IMG/VR virus record: IMGVR_UViG_3300032088_002153
Location: 1 to 64,000 of that record
DNA length: 64,000 nucleotides
DNA from: a virus
Strand: one strand, 5' to 3'
The first letter of the stretch is position 1; every line of letters starts with the position of its first letter. The translations under genes and the position numbers were made by a program. The notes under the pieces are model-generated. The model had not been told where the DNA came from. It saw only the letters and a program-made list of their open reading frames with translations, and searched no databases. This document shows, one piece after another, positions 31,032 through 39,153 of this stretch.

Positions 31032-32114
31032 ATGAGTCTTTTAGACAAGTTAGTGAAAAACAGTACAATTAAAATGACAGCGCCATTAATGGAATCAAAG
31101 GTTTTTGGTAAAAAGGATATGGCGCCGACAGATGTTCCAATGGTAAACGTTGCTTTATCAGGAAGAATTGACGGTGGTTTATCACCGGGACTATTGGTAT
31201 TAGCAGGACCATCAAAACACTTTAAATCGGCATTTGCTCTGTTAATGGCAGGTGCTTATATGAAGCGTAATAAAGATGCTATCTTATTGTTTTATGATGC
31301 AGAGTTTGGTACGCCACAAGCGTACTTTGAAAGCTTTGGTATTGATATGGATAGAGTTGTACATACACCAATCACAGATGTTGAGCAACTTAAATTTGAT
31401 ATTTCCCAACAGCTTGATAAAATTGAAAAGAAAGATAATGTAGTTATTGTTATTGACTCAGTCGGTAACTTGGCATCAAAGAAAGAAACACAGGATGCAC
31501 TTGACGGTAAATCAGTTGCTGATATGTCAAGGGCAAAAGCCTTGAAATCTCTATTCCGTATTGTAACACCGCATCTTAATCTTAAAGATATTCCACTGAT
31601 TGCGGTTAACCATACTTACCAAGAGATTGGTTTGTTTCCAAAGGCTATCGTATCTGGCGGTACAGGGATTTATTACTCTGCTGATGCCATTTGGATTATC
31701 GGTCGACGCCAAGAAAAGGTTGGTACTGAAATTACAGGTTATCATTTCGTTATCAATATTGAGAAATCTCGACATGTTAAAGAGAAATCAAAAATTCCAA
31801 TCTCAGTATCTTGGGATGGCGGTATTGTTAAATGGTCAGGTTTAATGGAAGTTGCTGAAAAAGGTGGTTACCTCAACAAACCAAAAGTTGGTTGGTATGA
31901 AGCAATCAATCCAGAAACAGGCGAAGTTATTTCTGATAAGTTAATGAGAGCTAAAGAAGTAAACGATAATAAAGAGTTTTGGCTAAAAATGTTTGAAGAA
32001 ACAAACTTTGGTCAATATATCAAAGATGCGTTTACTGTCGGAGGATCAGGTGCTATCATGCGTGATGATGATATCGCCGCGATTGACGAAGCGATTGCTG
32101 ACGCAACGGAGTAA
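31032..32114 (+). CDS. uvsX: Recombinase, UvsX-like
   Basis: A 360-residue RecA-family protein. The Walker A loop is GPSKHFKS (near residues 56-63), Walker B is VVIVIDSVGNL, and AVNHTYQEIGLFPKAIVSGGTG fits the L2/Gln region. UvsX forms filaments on DNA for strand exchange and recombination-driven replication, with gp32 and UvsY. No UvsY is seen here. Confidence 0.93.
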   Translation: MSLLDKLVKNSTIKMTAPLMESKVFGKKDMAPTDVPMVNVALSGRIDGGLSPGLLVLAGPSKHFKSAFALLMAGAYMKRNKDAILLFYDAEFGTPQAYFESFGIDMDRVVHTPITDVEQLKFDISQQLDKIEKKDNVVIVIDSVGNLASKKETQDALDGKSVADMSRAKALKSLFRIVTPHLNLKDIPLIAVNHTYQEIGLFPKAIVSGGTGIYYSADAIWIIGRRQEKVGTEITGYHFVINIEKSRHVKEKSKIPISVSWDGGIVKWSGLMEVAEKGGYLNKPKVGWYEAINPETGEVISDKLMRAKEVNDNKEFWLKMFEETNFGQYIKDAFTVGGSGAIMRDDDIAAIDEAIADATE

Positions 32115-32121
32115 TTTTTAG

Positions 32122-32150
32122 TTGACATTTGTAACAAAATGTATTATTAT
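32122..32150 (+). promoter_or_regulatory. Early sigma70-type promoter for the helicase gene
   Basis: TTGACA at 32122-32127, 17 bases, TATTAT at 32145-32150. Confidence 0.8.
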
Positions 32151-32156
32151 AAAAGT

Positions 32157-32183
32157 ATGGCGGTTCAATTACAGAGCCGCCAT
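32157..32183 (+). promoter_or_regulatory. Hairpin at the very 5' end of the helicase mRNA
   Basis: ATGGCGGTT at 32157-32165 pairs with AGCCGCCAT at 32175-32183 (one G-U). It starts at the expected transcription start, so the message would begin with a stable hairpin that could protect it from decay. Confidence 0.6.
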
Positions 32184-32209
32184 ATTCAACTCAGCCACTG
32201 GAATTAACA

Positions 32210-33640
32210 ATGATAGAGAACACCGTATTATCTAACCTCGTATTTAACGAGGATTATTTTCGTAAAGTATATCCGTACATAAAAACAGATTACTTTGAAG
32301 ATAATAACCACAAGAAAATATTTGAAACGTATTCAAGTTACGTTGAAGAATATAGAGATCCTCCTTCAGTTGAGGTACTCAAACTAACACTTGACAAACG
32401 TAAAGATATGAATGAAGAGTCTTACAAAAGTGTAATGGCTTCAGTTGATACTCTTAAGCGCGATGAAGATACGGACCAAGAATGGTTGGTCAAAGAAACT
32501 GAAAAGTTTTGTCAAGATCGCGATTTATATAACGCAATTCGTAAAGCAATCCTCGTAGTTGATGGATCAGAAGCCGAACTCGGTAAAGATGGACTGCCTG
32601 CCTTATTACAAGACTCACTCAGTATTAGTTTTGATAGTTCGGTTGGTCATGATTACCTTGAAGATTATGAATCACGTTATGATTTTTACCACAAGAAAGA
32701 AGAGCGTATTCCTTTTGATATTGAATTGCTCAACAAGATTACCAAAGGTGGATTACCACGTAAATCCATGACAGTCTTATTGGCTACAACCGGTGGTGGT
32801 AAATCATTAGTCAAATGTCATGCGGCTGCTTCGGCTTTACTTCAAGGTAAAAACGTATTATATATTACAATGGAAATGGCAGAGGAACGTATCTCTGAAC
32901 GTATTGATGCTAATATGATGGGTGTTACTATTGATGAAGTATCGGAAATGCCACGTGATGTATATAATAAAAGAATGGAACGTATCAAAGGTAAAACCAC
33001 GGGTAAACTAGTTGTTAAAGAATATCCGACAGGTTCTGCTCATACTGGTCACTTCCGACATTTATTAACAGAGTTGCGAATGAAACGTAACTTCAAACCA
33101 GATGTTATTATGATTGACTATTTGAACATTTGCGCATCATCTCGAGTTAAAGGTGCCGCGGCTGCTAATTCATATACATTAGTTAAATCAATCGCTGAAG
33201 AAATCCGTGGTCTTGCTATGGAATATAATTGTGCCGTGATTACATCATCCCAGTTCAATAGAGATGGTTATGGTAATACTGATGTTGATTTGACAAATAC
33301 GTCTGAGTCAATGGGTATTACTCACACAGCTGATTGTATCCTTGGTTTGATTACATCTGAAGAACTTGATGGTCTTGGACAATTAATGATTAAGCAACTT
33401 AAAAATCGTTGGGGTGACTTGAGCCATTATCGTCGGTTTGTTGTTGGTGTTGATAGAGCAAAGATGCAGATATATGATTTAGAAGATAGTGCTCAAAAAG
33501 GTATCACGCAAGGACAAGCAGTTGCTAACTCTATGCCTAAACCTTCAGTATCATTTAGTGATGATAGTCCTGTATTTGATAAAGGTAATATTGGTAAAGT
33601 CAAAAAGAAAGATTTGTTTAGTGCTGGCGAATTGATGTAG
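32210..33640 (+). CDS. 41: Replicative helicase, gp41-like (DnaB family)
   Basis: A 476-residue DnaB-type helicase. The N-terminal helical domain is followed by the motor: TTGGGKSLVKCHAA (Walker A, near residue 200), NVLYITMEMAEERISERID, DVIMIDYLNICASS (Walker B), then SSQFNRDGYG with sensor Gln/Arg. It unwinds DNA ahead of the fork with the primase at 52255 and is loaded by gp59. The promoter and 5' hairpin in front give it separate control from the gp32-UvsX set. Confidence 0.93.
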   Translation: MIENTVLSNLVFNEDYFRKVYPYIKTDYFEDNNHKKIFETYSSYVEEYRDPPSVEVLKLTLDKRKDMNEESYKSVMASVDTLKRDEDTDQEWLVKETEKFCQDRDLYNAIRKAILVVDGSEAELGKDGLPALLQDSLSISFDSSVGHDYLEDYESRYDFYHKKEERIPFDIELLNKITKGGLPRKSMTVLLATTGGGKSLVKCHAAASALLQGKNVLYITMEMAEERISERIDANMMGVTIDEVSEMPRDVYNKRMERIKGKTTGKLVVKEYPTGSAHTGHFRHLLTELRMKRNFKPDVIMIDYLNICASSRVKGAAAANSYTLVKSIAEEIRGLAMEYNCAVITSSQFNRDGYGNTDVDLTNTSESMGITHTADCILGLITSEELDGLGQLMIKQLKNRWGDLSHYRRFVVGVDRAKMQIYDLEDSAQKGITQGQAVANSMPKPSVSFSDDSPVFDKGNIGKVKKKDLFSAGELM

Positions 33641-33648
33641 TTAGATAT

Positions 33649-33656
33649 TATAAATA
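33649..33656 (+). promoter_or_regulatory. T4-type late promoter for head-targeted proteins
   Basis: TATAAATA 30 bases before ATG 33686. Confidence 0.7.
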
Positions 33657-33685
33657 ACTCTAAACGAAGCACTACGGAGTTAACT

Positions 33686-34924
33686 ATGAAGCGTTTTCAG
33701 GAATTTGTCACAGAAGCGAAACGCGGTGGCGCAAAGAAAAACCAAGTAAGTGCCACTGATATGGAAGCGGTTATCGTTGTTGCTTTCAACGGTGGTTGGG
33801 ACAAAGCCAAAGATACATACGGTTTAAAACAAAATACATATGAAATTGGCGCTCCAATTGCAGAAAAAATTGCTGATGATATTAGAAAAACAACCAAGGC
33901 TTCTGCGAACTCACTAATACATTTTGGTTCTGGCGCAGGTCAGTTAAATCCAAAATGGTTAGGTTCCAATGGTACTCCTAAAACTGATTTATATTCAACA
34001 GACGGTATAAACATATCACTTAAACAAAAAGGTGGTTCTCAAGTTATGTCTGGATATAAAGAAGAAACAATTTCTACATTCTATGCAGCGATGGATAGTA
34101 TGGGAGATAAAGCTCCTAAAGAAATTAATAAATTAGTAGCACAATTGGATCCTGTTCTCAAAAAGATTACTGTACCCGGAAATGTTAATACAATTATTAA
34201 CTCAATCAAAGGTAAATCAATGCCTAAAGGTGTTAAAGCACAAGTAGGTAATAGTAAACGTGTAATGGACATTAAGTTTGATAAAAGAGAATATGCTGCC
34301 AAGCAAGCAGAAATTGTCGACTGGAAAAACTCAATGAAGGAACTCAACCCAGTGTTTAGAGAATTCTTTGAGGACAACCAAGAGTTTAGACGATACTTTG
34401 TATATGAAGCAGCTACTGGTGATTTTAAATTTGCCCCGGATAAATATGCTAACTCAAATTGGATGGTAGAGTTTGACCCTGCGTCTGGTACTAATAATAA
34501 CATTGTCCAACTATCATTAGGCAATAACATACCGGCACCTTTTATTGATAAGCTAGCTAAAAAAGTTCAAGTTAGAATATCTCCAAAAACACCAACAGGT
34601 TCAAAAGTATCTGCGCAAGGTACATCATCAACTGTTGGATCGTTTAGATTAACAGTGGCTGAAAACAAAGGCGGGTTTGATACATTTGAAACAATGATGA
34701 TAAGAGAACAAGCAAAGTTTACTGAGTCATTATTAACTGAAGATGTGTTAACTGAAGCAGGATTGTTTAGTAAACTTAAAACATGGTTATCTAAATTATA
34801 TTACAAAGTAATTAAAAAGATTAAACAAATTGCTAAACTAGGATACGAAGCGTTATTATCGTTTTTCCAATTTGAAGTAAGCAAAGTTGATACAAAAGGC
34901 CTACAACAGTTTGGATTTAAATAA
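33686..34924 (+). CDS. Large head-internal protein candidate with capsid-targeting N-terminus
   Basis: The 412-residue product begins MKRFQEFVTEAK, almost the T4 capsid-targeting peptide (MKTYQEFIAEA), with the protease-type site VTE before Ala. The body is basic and mixed (LIHFGSGAGQLNPKWL, DGINISLKQKGGSQVMSG). The C-terminus has LTEDVLTEAGLFSKLK and a basic helical tail (YYKVIKKIKQIAKL). The segment DGINISLKQKGGSQ recalls restriction-enzyme-like nuclease cores seen in other phages, but I am not sure. Late promoter upstream. Likely packaged in the head; function unknown. Confidence 0.68.
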   Translation: MKRFQEFVTEAKRGGAKKNQVSATDMEAVIVVAFNGGWDKAKDTYGLKQNTYEIGAPIAEKIADDIRKTTKASANSLIHFGSGAGQLNPKWLGSNGTPKTDLYSTDGINISLKQKGGSQVMSGYKEETISTFYAAMDSMGDKAPKEINKLVAQLDPVLKKITVPGNVNTIINSIKGKSMPKGVKAQVGNSKRVMDIKFDKREYAAKQAEIVDWKNSMKELNPVFREFFEDNQEFRRYFVYEAATGDFKFAPDKYANSNWMVEFDPASGTNNNIVQLSLGNNIPAPFIDKLAKKVQVRISPKTPTGSKVSAQGTSSTVGSFRLTVAENKGGFDTFETMMIREQAKFTESLLTEDVLTEAGLFSKLKTWLSKLYYKVIKKIKQIAKLGYEALLSFFQFEVSKVDTKGLQQFGFK

Positions 34925-36154
34925 ATGTTAAGTTTTAAAAATTACCTCGCTGAGGAAAAGAATGTTCATATGGAGCATCTTGAAGACTCGATTTTAAACC
35001 TTGGTGTTGATGGTACACGTTCTGCTATTAATTTCCTTAGAGCATTAAGAGATATGCTACAAGGTAGTTCAAAATCTAAAGTTAACGTATCAGTTAAATG
35101 GGACGGAGCACCTGCTATATTTGCGGGCGTTGATCCAAGCGACAAAAAATTCTTTGTTGCTAAAAAGGGTATTTTTAATAAGAACCCTAAAGTATATAAA
35201 ACCGCCGCTGATGTCGATGCAGACACCAAAGGCGATTTAGCAGTGAAATTAAAACTAGCCTTGGAAGAGTTTCCTAAACTTGGTATCAAAGGTGTAGTAC
35301 AAGGTGACTTTCTATATGATAAAAAAGATCTCAAGATATTGGACATTAAGGGTGAACCGCATGTTACTTTCCATCCTAATACGATCGTATACGCGGTACC
35401 TTCGGCATCAGACCTCGGTAAACAAATACTCAAATCCAAAATCGGAGTGGTCTGGCATACGGTATACAGAGGACGTAGCTTTGAAGAAATGTCTGCAAGT
35501 TTTGGAGAGGAGATTGCATCAAGCCTCAAAACAACGAAAACGTGCTGGTCGGTAGACGCGGTATATAGAGACGTTTCAGGCACGGCAACGATGACGGCTG
35601 CAGAGACTGAAAAGGTTAATAAAATATTATCGGCTGCAGGAACTTTATTTCAAAAAATAAAACCAGCAACTCTAAACGGCGTAGCAAACAATCCTGACAC
35701 GCTAATGCGGACAAAAACATTTGTTAATACTAAAATTAGAGCTGGTGAAAAGATACGTAACACTCGTATGTTTGTAAAAGATTTAGAAAAGTATATTGAT
35801 GATATATACGAAAAAGAAGCTGGCAAACGAAAAACCGATAAAGGTAAAAGAGCACAACGAGTTAAAAAAGATGCTACATTAGAATACTTTAAGAAAACAT
35901 CAACAAAAGAATTAGTTGCTATGTTTGATTTGTATAACTTGCTCATAGATGCCAAACTTTTAATCATAAAGAAACTCGACAAAGCTGGTGGTTTAACAAC
36001 GTTCCTTAAAACAGCTGACGGGCTTCAAGTAACAGGGCAAGAAGGCTTTGTTGCTATTGACCACATGGGTAAAACCGCAGTTAAGCTTGTTGACAGACTT
36101 GACTTTAGTAATGCTAATTTTAACGACAAGTATATTAAAGGGTGGGACAAATAA
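34925..36154 (+). CDS. Nucleotidyltransferase/ligase-fold protein with capsid-targeting N-terminus
   Basis: Starts MLSFKNYLAEEK, a capsid-targeting-like peptide with LAE. The 409-residue body shows the covalent nucleotidyltransferase pattern: VKWDGAPAIFAG (KxDG; Lys58), FFVAKKGIFNKNPKV and KGVVQGDFLY, where KxDG would be the adenylylated Lys of DNA/RNA ligases. It resembles the DUF6267-type proteins of marine phages. Catalytic ability is not proven; later motifs are unclear. It follows the previous gene without a gap. Confidence 0.65.
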   Translation: MLSFKNYLAEEKNVHMEHLEDSILNLGVDGTRSAINFLRALRDMLQGSSKSKVNVSVKWDGAPAIFAGVDPSDKKFFVAKKGIFNKNPKVYKTAADVDADTKGDLAVKLKLALEEFPKLGIKGVVQGDFLYDKKDLKILDIKGEPHVTFHPNTIVYAVPSASDLGKQILKSKIGVVWHTVYRGRSFEEMSASFGEEIASSLKTTKTCWSVDAVYRDVSGTATMTAAETEKVNKILSAAGTLFQKIKPATLNGVANNPDTLMRTKTFVNTKIRAGEKIRNTRMFVKDLEKYIDDIYEKEAGKRKTDKGKRAQRVKKDATLEYFKKTSTKELVAMFDLYNLLIDAKLLIIKKLDKAGGLTTFLKTADGLQVTGQEGFVAIDHMGKTAVKLVDRLDFSNANFNDKYIKGWDK

Positions 36155-36489
36155 TGGCATGGGTTGACGTACCAGGATCACCAACAGTTTTAGTGGGTGG
36201 AACACCTACTGCGATTTGGCAATATGATAATGCTCCTGTTTTAGGCACATTGGTAAACGCGAATGCAAAGGTCCAAGACGATCCTAATGTTGGCCCTACT
36301 GACCAATATTACCGCGCTAACGGAACCGTAACTGCAGGGATTAGATCCTTTACACCAACAGGTGGTCCTATACAAGAAACATATGTAAAATGTAAAAAGG
36401 TTCAACCAACTGGAAAAATTTATACTGATTCCAACACAAACGGTCCTTGGTCTGAATTAAACAAAAACTATTATGACGGAAAAATTTAA
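36154..36489 (+). CDS. Virion-associated protein candidate, 111 aa
   Basis: The start at 36154 (MAWVDVPGSP) overlaps the previous stop (TAATG). The product is beta-rich with many Gly, Pro, Thr and Asn (TVLVGGTPTAIWQYDNAPVL), like small decoration or neck proteins of marine myoviruses. Exact role unknown. Confidence 0.6.
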   Translation: MAWVDVPGSPTVLVGGTPTAIWQYDNAPVLGTLVNANAKVQDDPNVGPTDQYYRANGTVTAGIRSFTPTGGPIQETYVKCKKVQPTGKIYTDSNTNGPWSELNKNYYDGKI

Positions 36490-36505
36490 GAGGTAGGCAA
36501 GAGCA

Positions 36506-37291
36506 ATGGCTATTTGGAACAAATTAACTCAAGCATATTTACAAGGTAATAAAACTTTATTTGAAGCGTTTATGCTGGCAGATAAAGATGGTAATATCAT
36601 CAATACATTTGGTTCGGCGTCTAATATTCCAATTGCTGCAGGGCAAGTAGAAGGCTATTCACATATTAATAAGTTCGGTCATACAGGTGCCGATATTAAT
36701 GGTACGACTACTATTTGGGATGGTTCAAATGGTGTATATACTTGGCCAACCGCAGCGGGCGTAGTTACAGTTGCTTCTTCATCTCAATCTGGTGAAACAG
36801 TTGTGGTTGAAGGTCTTGATGTAAATTATAATATCATATCAGAAGAAACAACAATTGGTGGAACAACTACCGCAGAGTTTTATCGTATCTATCGTGCATA
36901 TATGACAGGCGACCAAAATGAGAATGATGTTACCTTCTCAATTGGTGGAACATCATACGCTATTATCCTAGCAGATAACGGTCAAACTTTGATGACGACC
37001 TATACAGTTCCTGCTGGTAAAACGGCTTACCTAATGCAATTAACTTGCACAATGGATAAAGCAAATGCTCCAACATACTTTAGATTAATGTCACGCCCAG
37101 TTGATAATGGAACTTCGTTTAATATCAAATCACAGCTTGGATCACAAGGTGGTAATCCAGTAAACTTTGAATATGCTGTACCCCTTAGGTTTCCAGAAAA
37201 AACTGACATTAAAGTTGATGTTATTACTCAAGGTGCAGTTGGTGTTGGTGCAACTTACGATCTTATATTAGTGGATAATCCTACTCCATAA
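36506..37291 (+). CDS. Virion structural protein candidate, 261 aa
   Basis: AGGTAGG precedes the ATG. The protein is beta-rich and low in charge, with GYSHINKFGHTGADINGTTT and TIWDGSNGVYTWPTAAGV, a pattern I associate with marine phage virion proteins that open with an INKFG segment. A jelly-roll-like C-terminal half (TYTVPAGKTAYLMQLTCTM) could sit on the capsid or on a fibre. Late region. Confidence 0.65.
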   Translation: MAIWNKLTQAYLQGNKTLFEAFMLADKDGNIINTFGSASNIPIAAGQVEGYSHINKFGHTGADINGTTTIWDGSNGVYTWPTAAGVVTVASSSQSGETVVVEGLDVNYNIISEETTIGGTTTAEFYRIYRAYMTGDQNENDVTFSIGGTSYAIILADNGQTLMTTYTVPAGKTAYLMQLTCTMDKANAPTYFRLMSRPVDNGTSFNIKSQLGSQGGNPVNFEYAVPLRFPEKTDIKVDVITQGAVGVGATYDLILVDNPTP

Positions 37292-37420
37292 CACCTGACA
37301 TAATGTCACATTTGCATATAGTGAATACCGGCTAGTAAAAACTAGCAAGCCTAATTTTACCTTTTTACTAATAAATAAATTTGTTAAAACAAAGAAACAT
37401 TTATTAGAAAAGGATTAATT
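37292..37420. other. Intergenic stretch with two small hairpins
   Basis: Holds GACATAATGTC and GCTAGT-AAAA-ACTAGC (37331-37346), perhaps a weak terminator, and an AATAAATA late-promoter-like variant before the DUF1127 gene. No open frame is convincing. Confidence 0.4.
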
Positions 37421-37696
37421 ATGGCACACACGATTAATAGTAATTCATCTATTGCTTCAGTATTTGCATACAAAGTAGTAACATTCTTCGAAAGAATTGG
37501 CACGGCGATGGCTAAACGAGCAGAGCGTCGCGAAACATTCAAAACACTCCATAGATTAACAGATAGAGAATTAAACGACATTGGCATTAGCCGTGGCGAT
37601 ATTCGTTCTATTGCTAATGACACTTGGGAAGATACTCGTAAACGCGATTCATTACCATATGTATCAGTTAACCCAAATTTAAGAGGATCAGTATAA
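37421..37696 (+). CDS. DUF1127 protein
   Basis: A 91-residue basic protein with the DUF1127 core FKTLHRLTDRELNDIGISRGDIRSIA in its middle (residues near 45-70). The family is typical of alphaproteobacteria, where small DUF1127 proteins such as CcaF1 bind RNA and affect RNA turnover and stress response. The extra C-terminal tail (WEDTRKRDSLPYVSVNPNLRG) is not part of the core. GAAAAGGATTAATT is the ribosome site. A phage copy could shift host RNA decay. Confidence 0.8.
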   Translation: MAHTINSNSSIASVFAYKVVTFFERIGTAMAKRAERRETFKTLHRLTDRELNDIGISRGDIRSIANDTWEDTRKRDSLPYVSVNPNLRGSV

Positions 37697-37884
37697 TGGA
37701 AATCACAGGTGAACAACCAGTAAGAATGCCAAAAATATTTAAACTATTAGCAAAAGGCTTAGTTGCTGTAGGAATGTTCTTATGGGCATTTGGCGAGTCA
37801 GCAGGCAGAGCAAGAGCAGCGAGTGAATTGTTTCGTCAAGGATATGTAGAAGAAGCAAGAAGATTAATGTTGGAGAGTAAATAA
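37696..37884 (+). CDS. Small membrane protein, 62 aa
   Basis: One transmembrane helix ([20 protein letters not shown]) is followed by a cytoplasmic helix ([20 protein letters not shown]). It is coupled to the DUF1127 gene and to the c-subunit gene by one-base overlaps. Possibly it helps place the c subunit in the membrane, but this is only from context. Confidence 0.6.
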   Translation: MEITGEQPVRMPKIFKLLAKGLVAVGMFLWAFGESAGRARAASELFRQGYVEEARRLMLESK

Positions 37885-38111
37885 TGACTGGTGATATAGC
37901 AACAATGGGCGCATTAATTGGCGCAGGATTGGCAACTTTAGGAATGGGTGGAGCGGCTATTGCCGTAGGAATTATAGTCGGAAGTGTGTTAAAAGTAATG
38001 CCTAAAAAGGGTGAAGGCGATCAGGGAACAATGTTTGTAGGTATCGCATTTGCAGAAGCGTTGGGTATCTTTGCATTCTTGGTAGCGTTGCTACTAATGT
38101 TTGCTGTATAA
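37884..38111 (+). CDS. atpE: F-type ATP synthase subunit c
   Basis: A 75-residue two-helix proteolipid. Helix 1 is [25 protein letters not shown], with the tight glycine pattern of c subunits. Helix 2 is [25 protein letters not shown], with the proton-carrying Glu58 in AFAEALGIF. Both helices look like alphaproteobacterial AtpE. The polar loop between them ([14 protein letters not shown]) lacks the usual Arg-Asn/Gln-Pro contact motif to the central stalk and seems about three residues short, judged from memory of Rhodobacter c. It could join host c-rings and change coupling. Coupled by one-base overlaps to both neighbours. Confidence 0.88.
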   Translation: MTGDIATMGALIGAGLATLGMGGAAIAVGIIVGSVLKVMPKKGEGDQGTMFVGIAFAEALGIFAFLVALLLMFAV

Positions 38112-38332
38112 TGGTTGGTGATCAGCATATAGAAATATCAGCACAGGTAGTGCAGAAGTTAGGTTTTTATATGTTCGTCGTTATGACTTCATTAATATTA
38201 ATATGTATAGCGTTTGGATTTTACGCCGTGATTGACAAATACAAACAACCAAATTGGAAAGAAGTATGTATCGCAAAAGGCGGTGTACCAGTACAGTTAG
38301 AGAAATCATTCTTTGACTGCAAAAAGATGTAA
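38111..38332 (+). CDS. Single-pass membrane protein, 73 aa
   Basis: The N-terminus is polar, followed by a transmembrane helix (MFVVMTSLILICIAFGFYAVI) and a tail with two Cys (EVCIAKGGVPVQLEKSFFDC). Its ATG overlaps the c-subunit stop (TAATG). The tail may lie in the periplasm with a disulfide. Function unknown; likely acts with the c subunit. Confidence 0.6.
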   Translation: MVGDQHIEISAQVVQKLGFYMFVVMTSLILICIAFGFYAVIDKYKQPNWKEVCIAKGGVPVQLEKSFFDCKKM

Positions 38333-38347
38333 GAAAGAGGAAACGGA

Positions 38348-38482
38348 ATGTTTAGACGATTTATGAAACTAATGGAATATAGAAGTTACTGCATGAGTAT
38401 TAAGCAGTTGAGAGAGATGGGCATGTATGACAAAGCTAACGAAATCTCAGAGTTCAAACACAACATGTATAAAACAAGTTAG
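38348..38482 (+). CDS. Small helical protein, 44 aa
   Basis: ATG at 38348 with AGAGGAAACGG upstream, TAG at 38480-38482. The product (MFRRFMKLMEYRSYCMSIKQLREMGMYDKA...) is a pair of helices, basic at the start; the second helix resembles the last helix of the 62-residue protein at 37696 ([11 protein letters not shown] versus QLREMGMYDKA). Function unknown. Confidence 0.55.
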   Translation: MFRRFMKLMEYRSYCMSIKQLREMGMYDKANEISEFKHNMYKTS

Positions 38483-38490
38483 GATATAAT

Positions 38491-38913
38491 ATGAAAACAC
38501 TTTATTTTTATTTGGCACTATTCGCTGCAATTTTTACAGTGTCAGCAGCATCAGCAGACGTAACAATCGAAATGTTAAATAAGCGCGACGATGGCGCTAA
38601 GATGGTCTACTCACAAGATATTACACGTATCGAAGTAGGTGAGATTATCACATGGGTACCAACATCAAAAGGTCATAACGTAGAATTTATTGCAGGGCCA
38701 GACGGTTGGAAGAAACCAAAGAAATCAAAATTAAATAAAGTAGTTGAAATCCAGTTTAACACACCGGGTGTATATCTATATCAATGTTCACCACATAAGA
38801 GCATGGGTATGATTGCTATTGTAGTTGTAGGTGATGGAGATAATGATATTTCAAAAGCCAAAGTAAAGGGCAAATCAAAGAAAAAGCTTAAGGCTTTGTT
38901 AGGAGAACTATGA
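38491..38913 (+). CDS. Pseudoazurin-like blue copper protein
   Basis: A 140-residue exported cupredoxin: signal peptide (LALFAAIFTVSAASA), then the copper fold. The four ligands of type 1 copper are present: His62 (SKGHNVEF), Cys99, His102 and Met107 (YQCSPHKSMGMIAIVVVG), in the exact pseudoazurin spacing. Pseudoazurin carries electrons in the periplasm, for example to nitrite or nitrous oxide reductases or oxidases. The lysine-rich end (KVKGKSKKKLKALLGEL) fits docking. It is coupled by ATGA to a tiny downstream gene. Confidence 0.88.
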   Translation: MKTLYFYLALFAAIFTVSAASADVTIEMLNKRDDGAKMVYSQDITRIEVGEIITWVPTSKGHNVEFIAGPDGWKKPKKSKLNKVVEIQFNTPGVYLYQCSPHKSMGMIAIVVVGDGDNDISKAKVKGKSKKKLKALLGEL

Positions 38914-38972
38914 TAGATCCAGATCACACATTCATCAAACCTAAAGGTGAAAAGAAAAAAGGCGGCAAGTAA
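38910..38972 (+). CDS. Tiny basic peptide, 20 aa
   Basis: ATG at 38910 overlaps the pseudoazurin stop, with AGGAG upstream, and ends at 38970-38972 (MIDPDHTFIKPKGEKKKGGK). The strong ribosome site and double overlap suggest it is made. Role unknown. Confidence 0.4.
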   Translation: MIDPDHTFIKPKGEKKKGGK

Positions 38973-39079
38973 TGCACGGTGATAGAGGTAACATTAAAAT
39001 TGTTTGGTTAATGTTATTCTTGTGCGTATTCTTACACGTTGGATTAATACCAGTTTGGATGTGGTATTTAGGTTTATAA
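38972..39079 (+). CDS. Tiny membrane protein, 35 aa
   Basis: ATG at 38972 overlaps the previous stop (TAATG). The product is one hydrophobic helix (IVWLMLFLCVFLHVGLIPVWMWYLGL) after a charged start. It closes the small-membrane-protein island around the c subunit and pseudoazurin. Confidence 0.5.
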   Translation: MHGDRGNIKIVWLMLFLCVFLHVGLIPVWMWYLGL

Positions 39080-39095
39080 TAACTTCAAAAAAACT

Positions 39096-39103
39096 TATAA
39101 ATA
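39096..39103 (+). promoter_or_regulatory. T4-type late promoter
   Basis: TATAAATA 51 bases before ATG 39154. Confidence 0.65.
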
Positions 39104-39153
39104 AAGGGTAGGCATTAAGTTGTCTACCTTTTTTGATTCAACGGAGATATACT

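Noticed and set aside
34966-35583. A long antisense frame (205 codons) under the ligase-like gene
   Set aside because: Typical mirror frame of a long gene, with no ribosome site, promoter or motif of its own.
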